The notes under the pieces were generated by a model. That model made no database searches. It saw only the letters and a program-made list of their open reading frames with translations, and was not told the origin of the DNA. Position numbers and translations under genes: made by a program. DNA of 64,000 nucleotides from Dongia sp041905885 (lineage in GTDB: Bacteria; Pseudomonadota; Alphaproteobacteria; Dongiales; Dongiaceae): positions 74,734-138,733 of the forward strand of contig NZ_JAYRKD010000014.1 of NCBI RefSeq assembly GCF_041905885.1. The letters are read 5' to 3'. Below are positions 19,011 through 29,132 of this stretch, piece by piece; within the stretch, counting starts at the first letter, position 1; each line of letters opens with the position of its first letter.

Positions 19011-21082
19011 TTCAGCCAGACCTCGGCGCTGGCGCTGCGGCCCAATCCATCGATCACCGTAACCCGGGCCGCGCCCTTGCCATCCGGATCCCATTCCGCC
19101 TGCCGCCGGAACGGCGGTGACTCGATCGGCTTGCCGTTGACCAGCCAGCGCAGCGGCAAGGCCCCGCCCCGTGCCGTCAGCACCAGGCTGCTGCTGGAGA
19201 GATCCAGGGTCGCGCCATCGACCGGGCTCTGGATCGCCGGGCCGGCCAGAGTCTGCGGCGATGCCCCGCTCTCCGCGCCCGGCTGCGGATCGAAGCGGCG
19301 CAGATTGACCGGCAGGTCGTTGGTGCTGCCGATGAGGGCGCCCGCCGGCGGCACCGAGGCCGCACTCTCGCCATGCGGCAGCTGGTCGAAGACCTGGAAC
19401 AGGATCGGCGCCGCCGCCTCGCGGCCCATGCGCCCGGCCGAGAAGGCACCGTCCGGCCGCCCGACCCAGACGCCGACCGTATAGCGCGCGTTGACCCCGA
19501 CCGCCCAGGCATCGCGGAAGCCGTAGGAGGTGCCGGTCTTGTAGGCGACCGTGCTGGCGTTGCGGCGGTTGGTGGCGGCGAGCCAGCGCTCGGGCGGCGG
19601 TGTCTCGTCCAGGATCCGGGTCACATACCAGGCGGCGAGCGGCGACATCAGTTGATGCCCCTCGCCGATCTTCTCATCGGCGCGATAGAGCAGCGGCCGT
19701 GCGATCCCGCCCTCGGCCAAGGCGGCGTAGAGCGTCACCATCCGCTCCAGGCTGGTGCCGACGCCGCCGAGCGCGATCGGCAGACCCGGCTGCGCATGCT
19801 TGTCGGGCAGGATCAGCGCAGCGCCGGCATCGCGCAGCCGCTGCGCGAAGCGCGCCGGCCCGACCCGGTCCAGCAAGGCGACTGCCGGCAGGTTGAGCGA
19901 CAGCTGCAAGGCTTCCCGCGCCGTCACCTCGCCGCGATAGAGATGGTCGAAGTTCGACGGCGCGTAGTCGCCGAAGCGCATCGGCACATCCTTCACCACG
20001 GTCTCGGGATGCACGATCAGATCCTCGAAGGCCATGCCGTAGATGAAGGGCTTCAGCGCCGAGCCCGGTGAGCGGATCGCATCGACCATGTCGTTCTGCC
20101 CGAAGCGCCGGTCGTCGAAGAAATCCGCCGAGCCGAGATAGGCGACCACCCGCCGCTCGGCATTGTCGACCACCAGCGCGGCGACACCCGCACCCGGCTC
20201 CAGGGTCGCCTGCACCCGCGCCGTCATCACCTCGATCCGGCGCTGCAGGTCGGCATCGATGTTGGTCTTGATCATGAGATCGCCGGGCGACTGCAGCCGC
20301 AGCCGCAAGGCGAGATGCGGCGCCTCGTTCAGCGCCGGCAATCGCCTGCTCGGCGCGGGCTCGGCAAGGGCGCTGCTATAGATCGCCTCGTCGAGCACGC
20401 CGGCGGCCAGCATCCGCGCCAGCACCTTGTCCCGCGCCGCCTTGGCGGCTGCCGGGAAGCGATCGGGCCGCAAGGTCTCCGGCGACTGCGGCAAGGCGAC
20501 CAGCAGCGCGGCCTGCGCCTCGGTCAGATGCGCCGGCTCCTTGCCGAAATAGGCCAGGCTCGCCGCCCGCACGCCTTCGAGATTGCCGCCATAGGGCGCC
20601 AAGGTCAGATAGATGCCCAGAATCTCCGGCTTGCCGAGCCGCGCCTCGAGCTGCACCGCGCGGCCCATCTCGATCAGCTTCGAGGCGAGGACCCGCGGCC
20701 GCGGCTCCAGCAGGCGCGCGGTCTGCATGCTGAGCGTGGAAGCGCCGGAGACGATCTCGCCCGCCGCGATCGCCTGCACCGCCGCGCGCGCCACGGCCAG
20801 GGGATCGACGCCGGGATGGAGATAGAAGCGCTGGTCCTCATAGGCGACCAGGAAGCGCAGGAACTTCGGATCGACCTCCTCGGGCTTGGCGGGGAAGCGC
20901 CAGGCCCCGCCTGCCGCGGAGAAGGCGCGCAGGATCTGCCCGTCCTGCGCCAGCACCATCACCGAGTGCGAACCCAGCCGCGCGAGATCGGGCGGATAGA
21001 CCCGATCGAGCGCGAAGCCGCCGCAAAGCGCCGCGACCAGCAGCGCCGCCGCCGCGAGCGCGATGCGGCGGAGCCGTCTCAT
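19007..21082 (-). CDS. pbpC: Penicillin-binding protein 1C (bifunctional glycosyltransferase/transpeptidase-like)
   Basis: 691 residues. An N-terminal membrane anchor is followed by a GT51 glycosyltransferase with the catalytic Glu in YEDQRFYLHPGVDP (E82) and GASTLSMQ at 113-120. The transpeptidase domain shows S341-A-L-K344, S395-L-N397 and K515-T-G. A C-terminal BiPBP_C beta domain completes the PBP1C layout. It polymerises glycan strands at the inner membrane. The start overlaps the alpha-2-macroglobulin stop (ATGA), matching the known yfhM-pbpC pairing, in which the macroglobulin is thought to protect cells while PBP1C repairs the wall. Confidence 0.95.
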   Translation of the reverse strand: MRRLRRIALAAAALLVAALCGGFALDRVYPPDLARLGSHSVMVLAQDGQILRAFSAAGGAWRFPAKPEEVDPKFLRFLVAYEDQRFYLHPGVDPLAVARAAVQAIAAGEIVSGASTLSMQTARLLEPRPRVLASKLIEMGRAVQLEARLGKPEILGIYLTLAPYGGNLEGVRAASLAYFGKEPAHLTEAQAALLVALPQSPETLRPDRFPAAAKAARDKVLARMLAAGVLDEAIYSSALAEPAPSRRLPALNEAPHLALRLRLQSPGDLMIKTNIDADLQRRIEVMTARVQATLEPGAGVAALVVDNAERRVVAYLGSADFFDDRRFGQNDMVDAIRSPGSALKPFIYGMAFEDLIVHPETVVKDVPMRFGDYAPSNFDHLYRGEVTAREALQLSLNLPAVALLDRVGPARFAQRLRDAGAALILPDKHAQPGLPIALGGVGTSLERMVTLYAALAEGGIARPLLYRADEKIGEGHQLMSPLAAWYVTRILDETPPPERWLAATNRRNASTVAYKTGTSYGFRDAWAVGVNARYTVGVWVGRPDGAFSAGRMGREAAAPILFQVFDQLPHGESAASVPPAGALIGSTNDLPVNLRRFDPQPGAESGASPQTLAGPAIQSPVDGATLDLSSSSLVLTARGGALPLRWLVNGKPIESPPFRRQAEWDPDGKGAARVTVIDGLGRSASAEVWLK

Positions 21083-24000
21083 TGATACGCCGCCACGCTG
21101 GCCGTGCCCATCGGGCCGCGGGCGCGGAGTTCGGGTTTGTACATGTCCTCGAGCTCGACCGCCGGGGCCTTGTATTGGCCCGGCGTCACCGCCCGCAGCA
21201 TATAGGCGAAGGTGAAGCCCTGCTGGTCCGGGCGGGTGTCGAAGGCGGCGATGAAGCGGTCGTCGCGGTACTCGACATAGCTGCTCTCGCCGAAAGTGCC
21301 GCCGGACAGCTCCGGCAGCCAGGCGAGATCGCCGGTGCGGCGGTTGTTGTTGAGCCGCTCGTTCTCGATCTCCAGGCCCGCCGGCAGCAGGTCGATCACC
21401 ATCGCCCGGTGATTGGCCTGGTCGTTGAACTGGCCGGTGATTACCGCCACCACGATGTCGTTCTGCTTGAGCTTGGTGATATCGACCGGCTTGCCGTCGA
21501 GGGTGAAGAACTGCCGGTCGACCTCGGCGCCGTGCGACACCGCGGGCTGCGATTCAACGGGAACGCCGCTCGCCGTCGCGCGGAGATAGACCACCTGGTC
21601 GCCCTCGTTCTTGATCGCGACGTCCTGGTCGAGATCGCCGAGCCCCGCCTTCCAGAGATAGGGCGTGTCGCGATCGGCGCCCTGGCCGTTGCTCAACGCG
21701 ACTTTCAGATGCGCCTGGTCCTTGGAAGTCGCATAAGCGGCGCGCAGGATCCAGGCCTGCTCCTGGGTGCTCAAGTAGCTCCGCGTGCTCATCTCGCTTG
21801 CGAGGCGGTCGAGCAGCGATGCGAGATCGGCGCCGGGCGCTTTCACCTCGACCATCAGGGCGATGATCGCGGCGCTGTCGCGCAGCCCCGAGCCATACCA
21901 TTCGGAGCTGTAGTCCCAATAGCCGCGGAGCGCGCGCTCGGCATCGGTCTTGGCTTTTGCAAAGGCCTTGCCGGCGCGTTCCATGTCGCCGGTCATCGCC
22001 AAGGCGGCACCGATCTGCGCCGCCGCGATTGGGGTCGGCAGGCGATTGAGATAGGTGTCGTTGAAGTAGCGCAGATCGCTCAGGTTGGTCGCCTTGGCCT
22101 TGGCCAGCACGTAGAGCGCATAAGCGCGGGCGTTCAGGGTCTCCGGATCCTCCTGGTAATAACCGCCCATGATAAGCTGCAGGCCCTTGATGCCGTTGCG
22201 ATAGCCGAGCTCCGAGACCTGATAGCCCTTCGCCTTGGCCTCGGTCAGGAAGTCCATCGCATAGGCCGAGAGCCAGCGGTCGGGCGTATCGGACGCGCTC
22301 CACAGGCCGAACTGGCCGTTGCTGCCCTCATGCTCCAGCGCGCGGTTGACCGCGTCCTGGATCCGCTCCTTGTCGCCGGCGACGCTCGCATCATCGACAC
22401 CCCAGGTCGCCGCCAGCTCCTTCACATAAAGCAGCGGGAAGGCGATGCTGGTGGTTTGCTCCAGGCAGCCATAGGGGTAGTGCGAGAGATCCGAGAGCAC
22501 GCGCGGCACGTCGAGATTGGGCCGCGCGCTCATGCTGGCCTGCAGCGCCGCCGTCTCCGGAAGGAACCGGGTCAGCGCGGACTTCGACAGGGTGAAGCTC
22601 TCGCCCGGCTGCAGCACCCGCGACAGGGTCTGCGACATCGGCGTCTGCGCCGGCCGTACCGGCACGGTGATGTCATGGCTCAGGTTGAAGCCGCCGGGGC
22701 CGGTGACGGTCATCGTGACCTTGCCGGTGCCGAGCGACTTGCCCAGCAGCGGGATCGCCTTCCGGACGGTATCGCCGAGCTTGAGCTCGGCGTCGAACAC
22801 CGCGCCGTCGCCGAGCTGCACCGCATCGGTGGCCTCCAGCACGACGTGATAGCTGCCGGCGGCCGCATCCAGGTTCTGGATCGAGACCGAGAAGGCGCTC
22901 TGGTCGCCCGGGGCCAGGAAGCGCGGCGTCGAGCTCAGCACCACGACAGGATCGCGCACCACCAGCCCGGCCTCGGCGGAGCCGACATTGGCGCCGTCCC
23001 AGGCCACCGCCATCAGACGCAGGCGGCCGTTATAGTCGGGAATGTCGAACTTGATCGCCGCCTTGCCGGCATCGTCGAGCTTCACCAGGCCGGAGAACAG
23101 CGCGACCAGCTTCAGCTCCGGCGGCGCGCCGCGGTTGCCCAGGCCGTCCTCGTCGCCGCCTTCGCGAATCTCCCCGCGCTTGCCTTCCTTGCCGTCGATC
23201 AGCTGGCCGTAGAGATCGCGTATCTCGAGCCCGAGCCGCCGCTTGCCGAAGTAGTGATCGACCGGGTCCGGCGTCTCGAAATCGGTGAGCTGCAGAATGC
23301 CCTCATCGACCGCGGCGACGGTGAGATAGGCGGCGCCGCCCGAGAGGTTGGCGACACTGACCGGAATGCTGACGCTCTGCCGCGGCAGCACCTTGTCCGG
23401 CACGGTCATCGCGACCTCGAGCTGGCGCGGCTTCGGATCGATCGCCAGCCAGGCCGTGCCAATGGCGCGGCCCGGGCCATGTTGGTCGGCTTCACCGGGC
23501 CGGAACGCGCTGACCAGCACGTAAGCGCCGGCGCCCCAGGCGGCATCGACCTTCACCTTGATGCTGCTGCCGCCGGCCGGCACATCGACCAACCGGCTCT
23601 CCAGCACGCGGTCGGTCGCGATCGTCACCAGCGCCTGGCCGACGAAGGGCGCCTCCAGGCGTATCTCCGCCTGGTCGCCGACCTGGTAGAGCGGCTTGTC
23701 GGCGACGACCTGCATCCGATCGGGCGTGGTCGCGGTGCCGGGCTTTGCCCACCAGCCGGCATAGAAGCGTACCGAGCTCGCGGTGCCGCTGGCCGCGTCA
23801 TAGACCTCGAGCCGGTAATGGCCCCAGTCGACATTGAGCGAGAGTTTGGCCGGCGCCGCGCCGGTGGCGTTCAGGTTGCCGTTGGCGACACTCTTGTCGC
23901 GCACCACCACGTCATAGTCCCAGGCGTTGTTGGCGTAGAACCACTGGTAGTCCCACTCCTCCTGGACGAAGCGATAGGCCAGCCCCGCGCGGTCGATCGG

Positions 24001-26307
24001 CTTGCCTTCGGCATCGACGGCGATCACCTCGAAATCGACCGAAGCACCCGAGGGCGCCTCATCACCCTCGAACACCGGCTTGATGCCGATGCTGTAGGGC
24101 CGGTTGCGGATCGCAATCTTCTGCGACTTGATCACCGGCCGGCCGCCGAACTCATAGACCTCGACCCGGAGGGTCGCGGCCAGGGGCTGCGCGGTATCCG
24201 GGAGATCGCCGAGCGACAGCGGCAGGGTCGCGGCGCCCTGAGCGTCGGTCTTGCTGTCGTCCAGCGGGTTGCGCGTCGGCTCCACGTCCTCGTCGGCGAG
24301 GCCGAAGCGATAGCCCTTCAGATCTGGGAAGGGATCGGCATCCCGGGCGATGGTGAGATCGGCCTTGACCGGCAGGTCGGCCGCCGGCGCGCCGTAGAGG
24401 AACTTCGCCTTCACGTCGACCGTGGCTTCGGTGTCCGGCGCAAGCGCGGTCACCGACGACTTCACCTCGGTCTCGATCCGGGCCGGCACCACGTCCTCGA
24501 CCAGGAAGCTCATGTCGGCGATCGGCTCGCCTTCGGGATCGACATAGGCCTCGACGGTCCAGCTGCCGGTGCGGGCGGTCGCCGCGATCGGCAGATCGAC
24601 CTGATAGCCGCCGCCTTCATCGCGCAGGTTGTCGAAACGCGTGCTCTCGACCCCGTCGGGGCGCAGCAGCTTCAGGGTGATCTTCTCGCCGGTGATCGCC
24701 TTGGCGCCCTGGTCGCGCAACAGGCCGGTGAGATGCACGGTTTCGCCCGGGCGGTAGACACCGCGGTCGCTGTAGAAGAAGAGATCGAAGTAGCCCGGCA
24801 TCGATCGCCCGCCGACGCCGCGGTCGGAGAGATCGAAGCCGCCGCGGGTCAGATCGAGGAAGCTGAAATCGCCGTCCTTGCGGAAGGCCATGACCGCCGT
24901 CGCGGTCCGGCCGCCGGCGCCGCGCAGCAGGCCGGGATCGAACTTGGCGAGACCGGAGCGGTCGCTCATCGCGGTCGCCAACACCTCGTTGTTGCGGGCG
25001 ATGAGGCGCAGCTCGACGCGGTTGAGCGGCGTGCCGTTCTCCAGCGAGTGCACGGAAACCGTCAGGCCGTCGCTGCCGGAGAAGGTGGTGAGGCCGAGAT
25101 CCGACACGACCAGCCACTGGGTCGCGGAAGCCTGCCAGCGGAATTCCTCCTCCGCGCCGGGCGTGTAGGGCTGGGCCATCAGCACATAGACGCCGGGCTT
25201 GGTCTCCTTCACCACGTCCTGGATCGGGAAGGCGGTGACCACGCGCTTGTTGCGCTGGTTCTCGACCGTCATCGAGCCCTTCCAGATCAGCTCGCCGTCG
25301 CGCTCGGCCACATCCTCGGCGTCATAGCCCGAGAGCTCGATCAGGAAGTGCTGGTTGACGATCTGGTCGGTGAGCTTGCGGTCGTTGATGCGCATCAGGC
25401 GCAGCGCGACCTCCGTGGTGTTCACGGTGATCACCGGCACGCCGGTGCTGCCGACCTTCGGCAGGACATAGGCGCTCTCGCGGAAGCCGATGCTGGGCTC
25501 GCGGTCGCCGACGGTGAAGCTGAGCTCCTCGCCCTGGGCCAGGGCCTCGCCTTCGGCCGAGGGCAGGCCCGGCAGCAGCTTCACCCGGTAGTCGGTGCCA
25601 TAGGCGAGGCCGGCCACGCAGAGTGTCACGCCGCCATCGGACAGTGCGAAGCTGGCATCGACCTGCGGCTCGAGCTTCACGTAGTCCTGGTAGTGGATCC
25701 GCTCCGGCTCCTGCAGCATCCCCTGGAATTCGATGCAGGCGCGCGGTGTCTCGCCGGCCATTTCCAGCCGGCTGTTCACCGGATGGAAAGCCAGTGAATT
25801 GCGGAGCTGATCCAGGCGCCCGCTGGCATCGGAATCCCAGGTGTCGCGCAGGCCCTGGGTATAGGCGACGATCGCCAGATCCACCCGGTTGGCCTTGTCC
25901 AGCAGCTGCCCGACCCGGAGCAGCGCCTTGCCGCGCTGCTCGCCATAGGCCGACTGCGCACCGAGAAAGGCGGCGCTGGCGGCATCGTCCAGGGCGCCCG
26001 CCTTCTCCTCCAGCTCCGAGAGCTTCCACCACAGGGCGCCACTCTCGCGACCCAGGCCGATCGCCTGCTTCAGCTTGGCGGCGGCCTCGCCGAAGCGCCC
26101 GGCTTGCTCCGCTTCGGCGGACTGGGCGGTGCTGGTGTCGATCAGCTGGGGATCGAGGCCGGCGGCGGACTGGATGATCCCGTCGCGATAGGCCTGGGCG
26201 CTCTTTTCAATCTCGGCGAGATCGGCGGCGGAAGCGCCCAGGCCAAAAGCCATCGCGCCGGACATCAGGACGATGGCGGCGAGCAGGACGCGCTGGAGGC
26301 ATTTCAT
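21079..26307 (-). CDS. Bacterial alpha-2-macroglobulin (YfhM/MagD type)
   Basis: 1742 residues from the ATG at 26307; an upstream TTG at 26346 is open but adds no signal-like sequence. It has a cleavable signal peptide (MKCLQRVLLAAIVLMSGAMA...) without a lipobox Cys, unlike the E. coli lipoprotein. It contains a row of MG beta-domains and an A2M domain. The thioester motif C-L-E-Q has its Cys at residue 1281 (codon 22465-22467) in HYPYGCLEQTTS, followed by the thioester alpha-toroid. It traps attacking proteases covalently in the periplasm. Translationally coupled to pbpC. Confidence 0.94.
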   Translation of the reverse strand: MKCLQRVLLAAIVLMSGAMAFGLGASAADLAEIEKSAQAYRDGIIQSAAGLDPQLIDTSTAQSAEAEQAGRFGEAAAKLKQAIGLGRESGALWWKLSELEEKAGALDDAASAAFLGAQSAYGEQRGKALLRVGQLLDKANRVDLAIVAYTQGLRDTWDSDASGRLDQLRNSLAFHPVNSRLEMAGETPRACIEFQGMLQEPERIHYQDYVKLEPQVDASFALSDGGVTLCVAGLAYGTDYRVKLLPGLPSAEGEALAQGEELSFTVGDREPSIGFRESAYVLPKVGSTGVPVITVNTTEVALRLMRINDRKLTDQIVNQHFLIELSGYDAEDVAERDGELIWKGSMTVENQRNKRVVTAFPIQDVVKETKPGVYVLMAQPYTPGAEEEFRWQASATQWLVVSDLGLTTFSGSDGLTVSVHSLENGTPLNRVELRLIARNNEVLATAMSDRSGLAKFDPGLLRGAGGRTATAVMAFRKDGDFSFLDLTRGGFDLSDRGVGGRSMPGYFDLFFYSDRGVYRPGETVHLTGLLRDQGAKAITGEKITLKLLRPDGVESTRFDNLRDEGGGYQVDLPIAATARTGSWTVEAYVDPEGEPIADMSFLVEDVVPARIETEVKSSVTALAPDTEATVDVKAKFLYGAPAADLPVKADLTIARDADPFPDLKGYRFGLADEDVEPTRNPLDDSKTDAQGAATLPLSLGDLPDTAQPLAATLRVEVYEFGGRPVIKSQKIAIRNRPYSIGIKPVFEGDEAPSGASVDFEVIAVDAEGKPIDRAGLAYRFVQEEWDYQWFYANNAWDYDVVVRDKSVANGNLNATGAAPAKLSLNVDWGHYRLEVYDAASGTASSVRFYAGWWAKPGTATTPDRMQVVADKPLYQVGDQAEIRLEAPFVGQALVTIATDRVLESRLVDVPAGGSSIKVKVDAAWGAGAYVLVSAFRPGEADQHGPGRAIGTAWLAIDPKPRQLEVAMTVPDKVLPRQSVSIPVSVANLSGGAAYLTVAAVDEGILQLTDFETPDPVDHYFGKRRLGLEIRDLYGQLIDGKEGKRGEIREGGDEDGLGNRGAPPELKLVALFSGLVKLDDAGKAAIKFDIPDYNGRLRLMAVAWDGANVGSAEAGLVVRDPVVVLSSTPRFLAPGDQSAFSVSIQNLDAAAGSYHVVLEATDAVQLGDGAVFDAELKLGDTVRKAIPLLGKSLGTGKVTMTVTGPGGFNLSHDITVPVRPAQTPMSQTLSRVLQPGESFTLSKSALTRFLPETAALQASMSARPNLDVPRVLSDLSHYPYGCLEQTTSIAFPLLYVKELAATWGVDDASVAGDKERIQDAVNRALEHEGSNGQFGLWSASDTPDRWLSAYAMDFLTEAKAKGYQVSELGYRNGIKGLQLIMGGYYQEDPETLNARAYALYVLAKAKATNLSDLRYFNDTYLNRLPTPIAAAQIGAALAMTGDMERAGKAFAKAKTDAERALRGYWDYSSEWYGSGLRDSAAIIALMVEVKAPGADLASLLDRLASEMSTRSYLSTQEQAWILRAAYATSKDQAHLKVALSNGQGADRDTPYLWKAGLGDLDQDVAIKNEGDQVVYLRATASGVPVESQPAVSHGAEVDRQFFTLDGKPVDITKLKQNDIVVAVITGQFNDQANHRAMVIDLLPAGLEIENERLNNNRRTGDLAWLPELSGGTFGESSYVEYRDDRFIAAFDTRPDQQGFTFAYMLRAVTPGQYKAPAVELEDMYKPELRARGPMGTASVAAYQ

Positions 26308-26505
26308 GGAAGTCGAACCCCGGGTGCTTATATGCGGTGACTGCAATCGGTCGAGTCATTGTCGCGGCAGTCGGTCTTCAGGTTCGCCGATGACCGCGGC
26401 AAATCTAGGGCGGTGAGTATAAAGCCGTTGGCCGGGGCCGCGGTCCCGAAATCCGCCGGCTTGTGAACGGGCGCACAGCGGCCGGATATCGGACCTTGAG
26501 GTCAC

Positions 26506-26534
26506 TTGGCGCTGGATGAGGCCTCTGATAGGTT
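26506..26534 (+). promoter_or_regulatory. Candidate sigma-70 promoter upstream of the ELM1-family gene
   Basis: TTGGCG at 26506-26511, a 17-bp spacer and TAGGTT at 26529-26534, 31 bases before the ATG at 26566. It is the best -35/-10 pair I see in the 26308-26565 gap, which otherwise holds nothing recognisable. Confidence 0.35.
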
Positions 26535-26565
26535 CCCGCGCTATTCACACAAGAGTCATTAAGAA

Positions 26566-27780
26566 ATGAGCGAGTCGCCCAGACGCCATCTGCGGGTGGT
26601 TAACACCGCCGAGGAACCGGCCCCGGACGCCCCGCGGGTCTGGCTGCTGCTGGGCGAGCGGGCGGGCGACAACGCCCAGGTCTTGGCGCTCGGCCGGGCC
26701 CTGACCCTGGATCTCGGCTGGGCCTGCACGGTCAAGCAGATCCGCTTCGACCCGACCTGCGAGGTCCCCTTCAACAAGCGCGGCGCGACCCTGATCGGCG
26801 TCGATGTCGGCTTGAGCGATTCCCTGAGCGGCCCCTGGCCCGACGTCATCGTCGCGGTCGGCCGCCGCCTCGCCCCGGTCTCGCGTTGGCTCAAGGAGCA
26901 GGCCGGCGAGCAGGTGCTGGTCGTCCATCTCGGGCGACCGCGCGTCGCCTATCACCATTTCGACCTGATCGTGACCACGCCGCAATACGGCCTGCCCCCG
27001 GCGCCGAACGTGACCACGCTGACCCTGCCCATCATCATGCATGACGATGCGGCGCTGGATAAGGTCGCCAAGGAATGGGAGCCGCAGCTCCGCCACCTGC
27101 CGCGGCCCTGGACCGCGGTCTTCGTCGGCGGCCCGACCTCGCAGCTGCGTTTCGACCGCGAGATCGGCGGCGACCTGCTGGCCCGGGCCAAGGCGCATGT
27201 CGCCGCCGCCAAAGGATCGCTGCTGGTGACCACCAGCCCGCGCACCACCATGGATGTCGCCGACCTGTTCGAGAACGAGATCGGGCAGGCGCATTTCCTG
27301 CACCGCTGGTCGCGGCATGCGCCCAACCCCTACCAGGCCTTCCTGCGCCTGGCCGACGACTTCATCGTCACCAATGACAGCATCTCGATGATCGCCGAGG
27401 CGGTGGACATGATGAAGCCGCTCTATGTCTTCCAGGTGCCCCGCCGCGAGAAGCGCCGCAACATGGGGCTGGCGCAGACCATCCGCTTCTATTTCCGAAG
27501 CCGCCGCAACGACCGCCGCATCGCCGGACTGAAGGCCGATTTCACCGATCGCATCTACGACGCGATGACCCGGTTCGGACTCTCGAGGCCGCGCCGCAGC
27601 GTCGATGCCTTCGAGCGCCGCCTCTACCAGGCCGGCCTCGCCCGCCCCCTCGGCCGGGTCGAGGACATGGTGCGCGAGCGCAGCTGGAACGCGCGCCGCC
27701 TGCCGAAGGAAGAGCGCGACATGGTGGTCGCCAAGATCCGCGACGCCCTCGCCGCCAAGCGCGCCGACAACCAGGCTTGA
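26566..27780 (+). CDS. ELM1/GtrOC1 family protein (putative glycosyltransferase-like)
   Basis: 404 residues. The sequence follows the 'mitochondrial fission ELM1' family common in Alphaproteobacteria: LLLGERAGDNAQVLALGRAL, IGVDVGLSDSLSGPWPDVIVAVGRR, VHLGRPRV, VFVGGPTSQLRFD and TNDSISMIAEAV. The fold is predicted to be GT-B-like. In plants ELM1 recruits a dynamin relative to mitochondria; the bacterial role is unknown. It is followed after 3 bases by a CDP-alcohol phosphatidyltransferase, which suggests a part in lipid or envelope synthesis. Confidence 0.85.
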   Translation: MSESPRRHLRVVNTAEEPAPDAPRVWLLLGERAGDNAQVLALGRALTLDLGWACTVKQIRFDPTCEVPFNKRGATLIGVDVGLSDSLSGPWPDVIVAVGRRLAPVSRWLKEQAGEQVLVVHLGRPRVAYHHFDLIVTTPQYGLPPAPNVTTLTLPIIMHDDAALDKVAKEWEPQLRHLPRPWTAVFVGGPTSQLRFDREIGGDLLARAKAHVAAAKGSLLVTTSPRTTMDVADLFENEIGQAHFLHRWSRHAPNPYQAFLRLADDFIVTNDSISMIAEAVDMMKPLYVFQVPRREKRRNMGLAQTIRFYFRSRRNDRRIAGLKADFTDRIYDAMTRFGLSRPRRSVDAFERRLYQAGLARPLGRVEDMVRERSWNARRLPKEERDMVVAKIRDALAAKRADNQA

Positions 27781-27783
27781 GCG

Positions 27784-29079
27784 ATGATTGTCTGGGTTGA
27801 CGCGGTCGCCGCGGATTCCGCCCCGCTTATCTTTGGCCTGTCGCTGCTTGAACGCCACCTGCATGGCCTGCGCCTCATGAAGCCGGCGCCGGCGCGTGTC
27901 GTCATTGACCTACCCGCAGGCGCGGCGGAGCCGAAGCTCGGCGACAAGCGACTTTACCGCCTGCCCCTGGAATGGCGCCGCAGCGGCGAAGCCTATGCCG
28001 CGCGCCTCGGCCAGATGCTGGCGGCCGCCGGCAAGGAACCCCTGCTCGTGCTCGACGCGGCGACGCTGGCGGATTCCCGCCTGCCGGCCTCTCTTGCGCC
28101 CCGCACGTCATCAACGGTGGTGCTGAGCCGAGAGGCGCAGGACCCTGCGGCCGTGCTGTTCATCGCCGGCGATCAAGCCCCAGTCGCGACCGCGCTTGCC
28201 GCCAATCCGGCCGACACGGCCGCGCTCGGCCGCCAACTGGTGGATGCCGGCAGCGTGCCGGCTTTCAAGGACGAGGAATTCAACGGCTTCGTGCGCCGGC
28301 TGCGCCGCACCCTGCCCTACTATCTCTTCACCGTGGACAATGCCGCGCGCGCCGCGAAGCTGGAGCGCTTCCTGTTCTGGTCGAACTACAAGGGCTCGAC
28401 CGACCTCTTCACCCGCTATGTCTATCCGCCGCTGGTCTGGCTCATGGTCGGTCCGCTGGCGCGCTGGCGCATCCATCCCAACTGGGTGACCGCGGTCGGC
28501 ATCGTCCTGGCCCTCGGCGCTATCCCGCTATGGGCCGACGGCTGGTTCATCACCGGCTTCGTCATGGCCTACGGCATGAGCGTGCTGGATTCGGTCGACG
28601 GCAAGCTCGCGCGCCTGACCTTCACCGACAGCGTCAGCGGCAACTACCTGGACCACGGCCTCGACATGGTCCACCCGCCGCTCTGGTATCTCTCCTGGGC
28701 TTATGGGCTCGGTATCGCCACCGAAGGCTGGGGCTCACCGCTCGGCCAGGGCGCGATCGCGATCTTCGTGCTCTATGTGATCGACCGGCTGGTGCTGAAG
28801 ATCTATCCACAGATCTTCAAGCGCGCCTTCCACACCCATTCCCGCATGGACGGCCTGGTGCGCAGCTTCATCGCCCGGCGCAACATCAGCCTGCCGCTGT
28901 TCACGGTCGGCTACCTGATCGGTCTCGGCCGCGAGGCCTTCTTCCTGATCGTCGCCTGGCAGGCGGCGACGACGCTCTACCACGCCGCCCGCACCTTCTG
29001 GATCCTCTGCATCGAGAAGGCGCACCGCAAGGCCCACGCCCCGGTCGAGGTCGCGGCGAAGCGGGTCAAGCTGGACTGA
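27784..29079 (+). CDS. CDP-alcohol phosphatidyltransferase with degenerate nucleotidyltransferase-like N-terminus (copy 1)
   Basis: 431 residues. The membrane part carries the complete CDP-alcohol phosphotransferase motif D272-G-x2-A-R277-x8-G286-x3-D290-x3-D294. It transfers a phospho-alcohol from a CDP-activated donor. The first ~150 residues (IFGLSLLERHLHGLR ... EPLLVLDAATLADSRL) look like an eroded sugar-nucleotidyltransferase fold, an architecture recalling the IPCT/DIPPS fusion enzymes. It shares long identical stretches with the copy at 52682 (ERFLFWSNYKGSTD, YVYPPLVWLMV), so the two are close paralogues. The gene is coupled to the ELM1-family gene. Substrates are not determined. Confidence 0.88.
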   Translation: MIVWVDAVAADSAPLIFGLSLLERHLHGLRLMKPAPARVVIDLPAGAAEPKLGDKRLYRLPLEWRRSGEAYAARLGQMLAAAGKEPLLVLDAATLADSRLPASLAPRTSSTVVLSREAQDPAAVLFIAGDQAPVATALAANPADTAALGRQLVDAGSVPAFKDEEFNGFVRRLRRTLPYYLFTVDNAARAAKLERFLFWSNYKGSTDLFTRYVYPPLVWLMVGPLARWRIHPNWVTAVGIVLALGAIPLWADGWFITGFVMAYGMSVLDSVDGKLARLTFTDSVSGNYLDHGLDMVHPPLWYLSWAYGLGIATEGWGSPLGQGAIAIFVLYVIDRLVLKIYPQIFKRAFHTHSRMDGLVRSFIARRNISLPLFTVGYLIGLGREAFFLIVAWQAATTLYHAARTFWILCIEKAHRKAHAPVEVAAKRVKLD

Positions 29080-29132
29080 GATCTGTCCCCATTATCCGTG
29101 TCTCAGTATTGGGGGCCACTCCACTCGTCCCC

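Noticed and set aside
21082..25797. A 1571-codon open frame antisense to the alpha-2-macroglobulin
   Set aside because: Same artefact: no recognisable domain or start signal, and the opposite strand encodes a full macroglobulin with its thioester motif.
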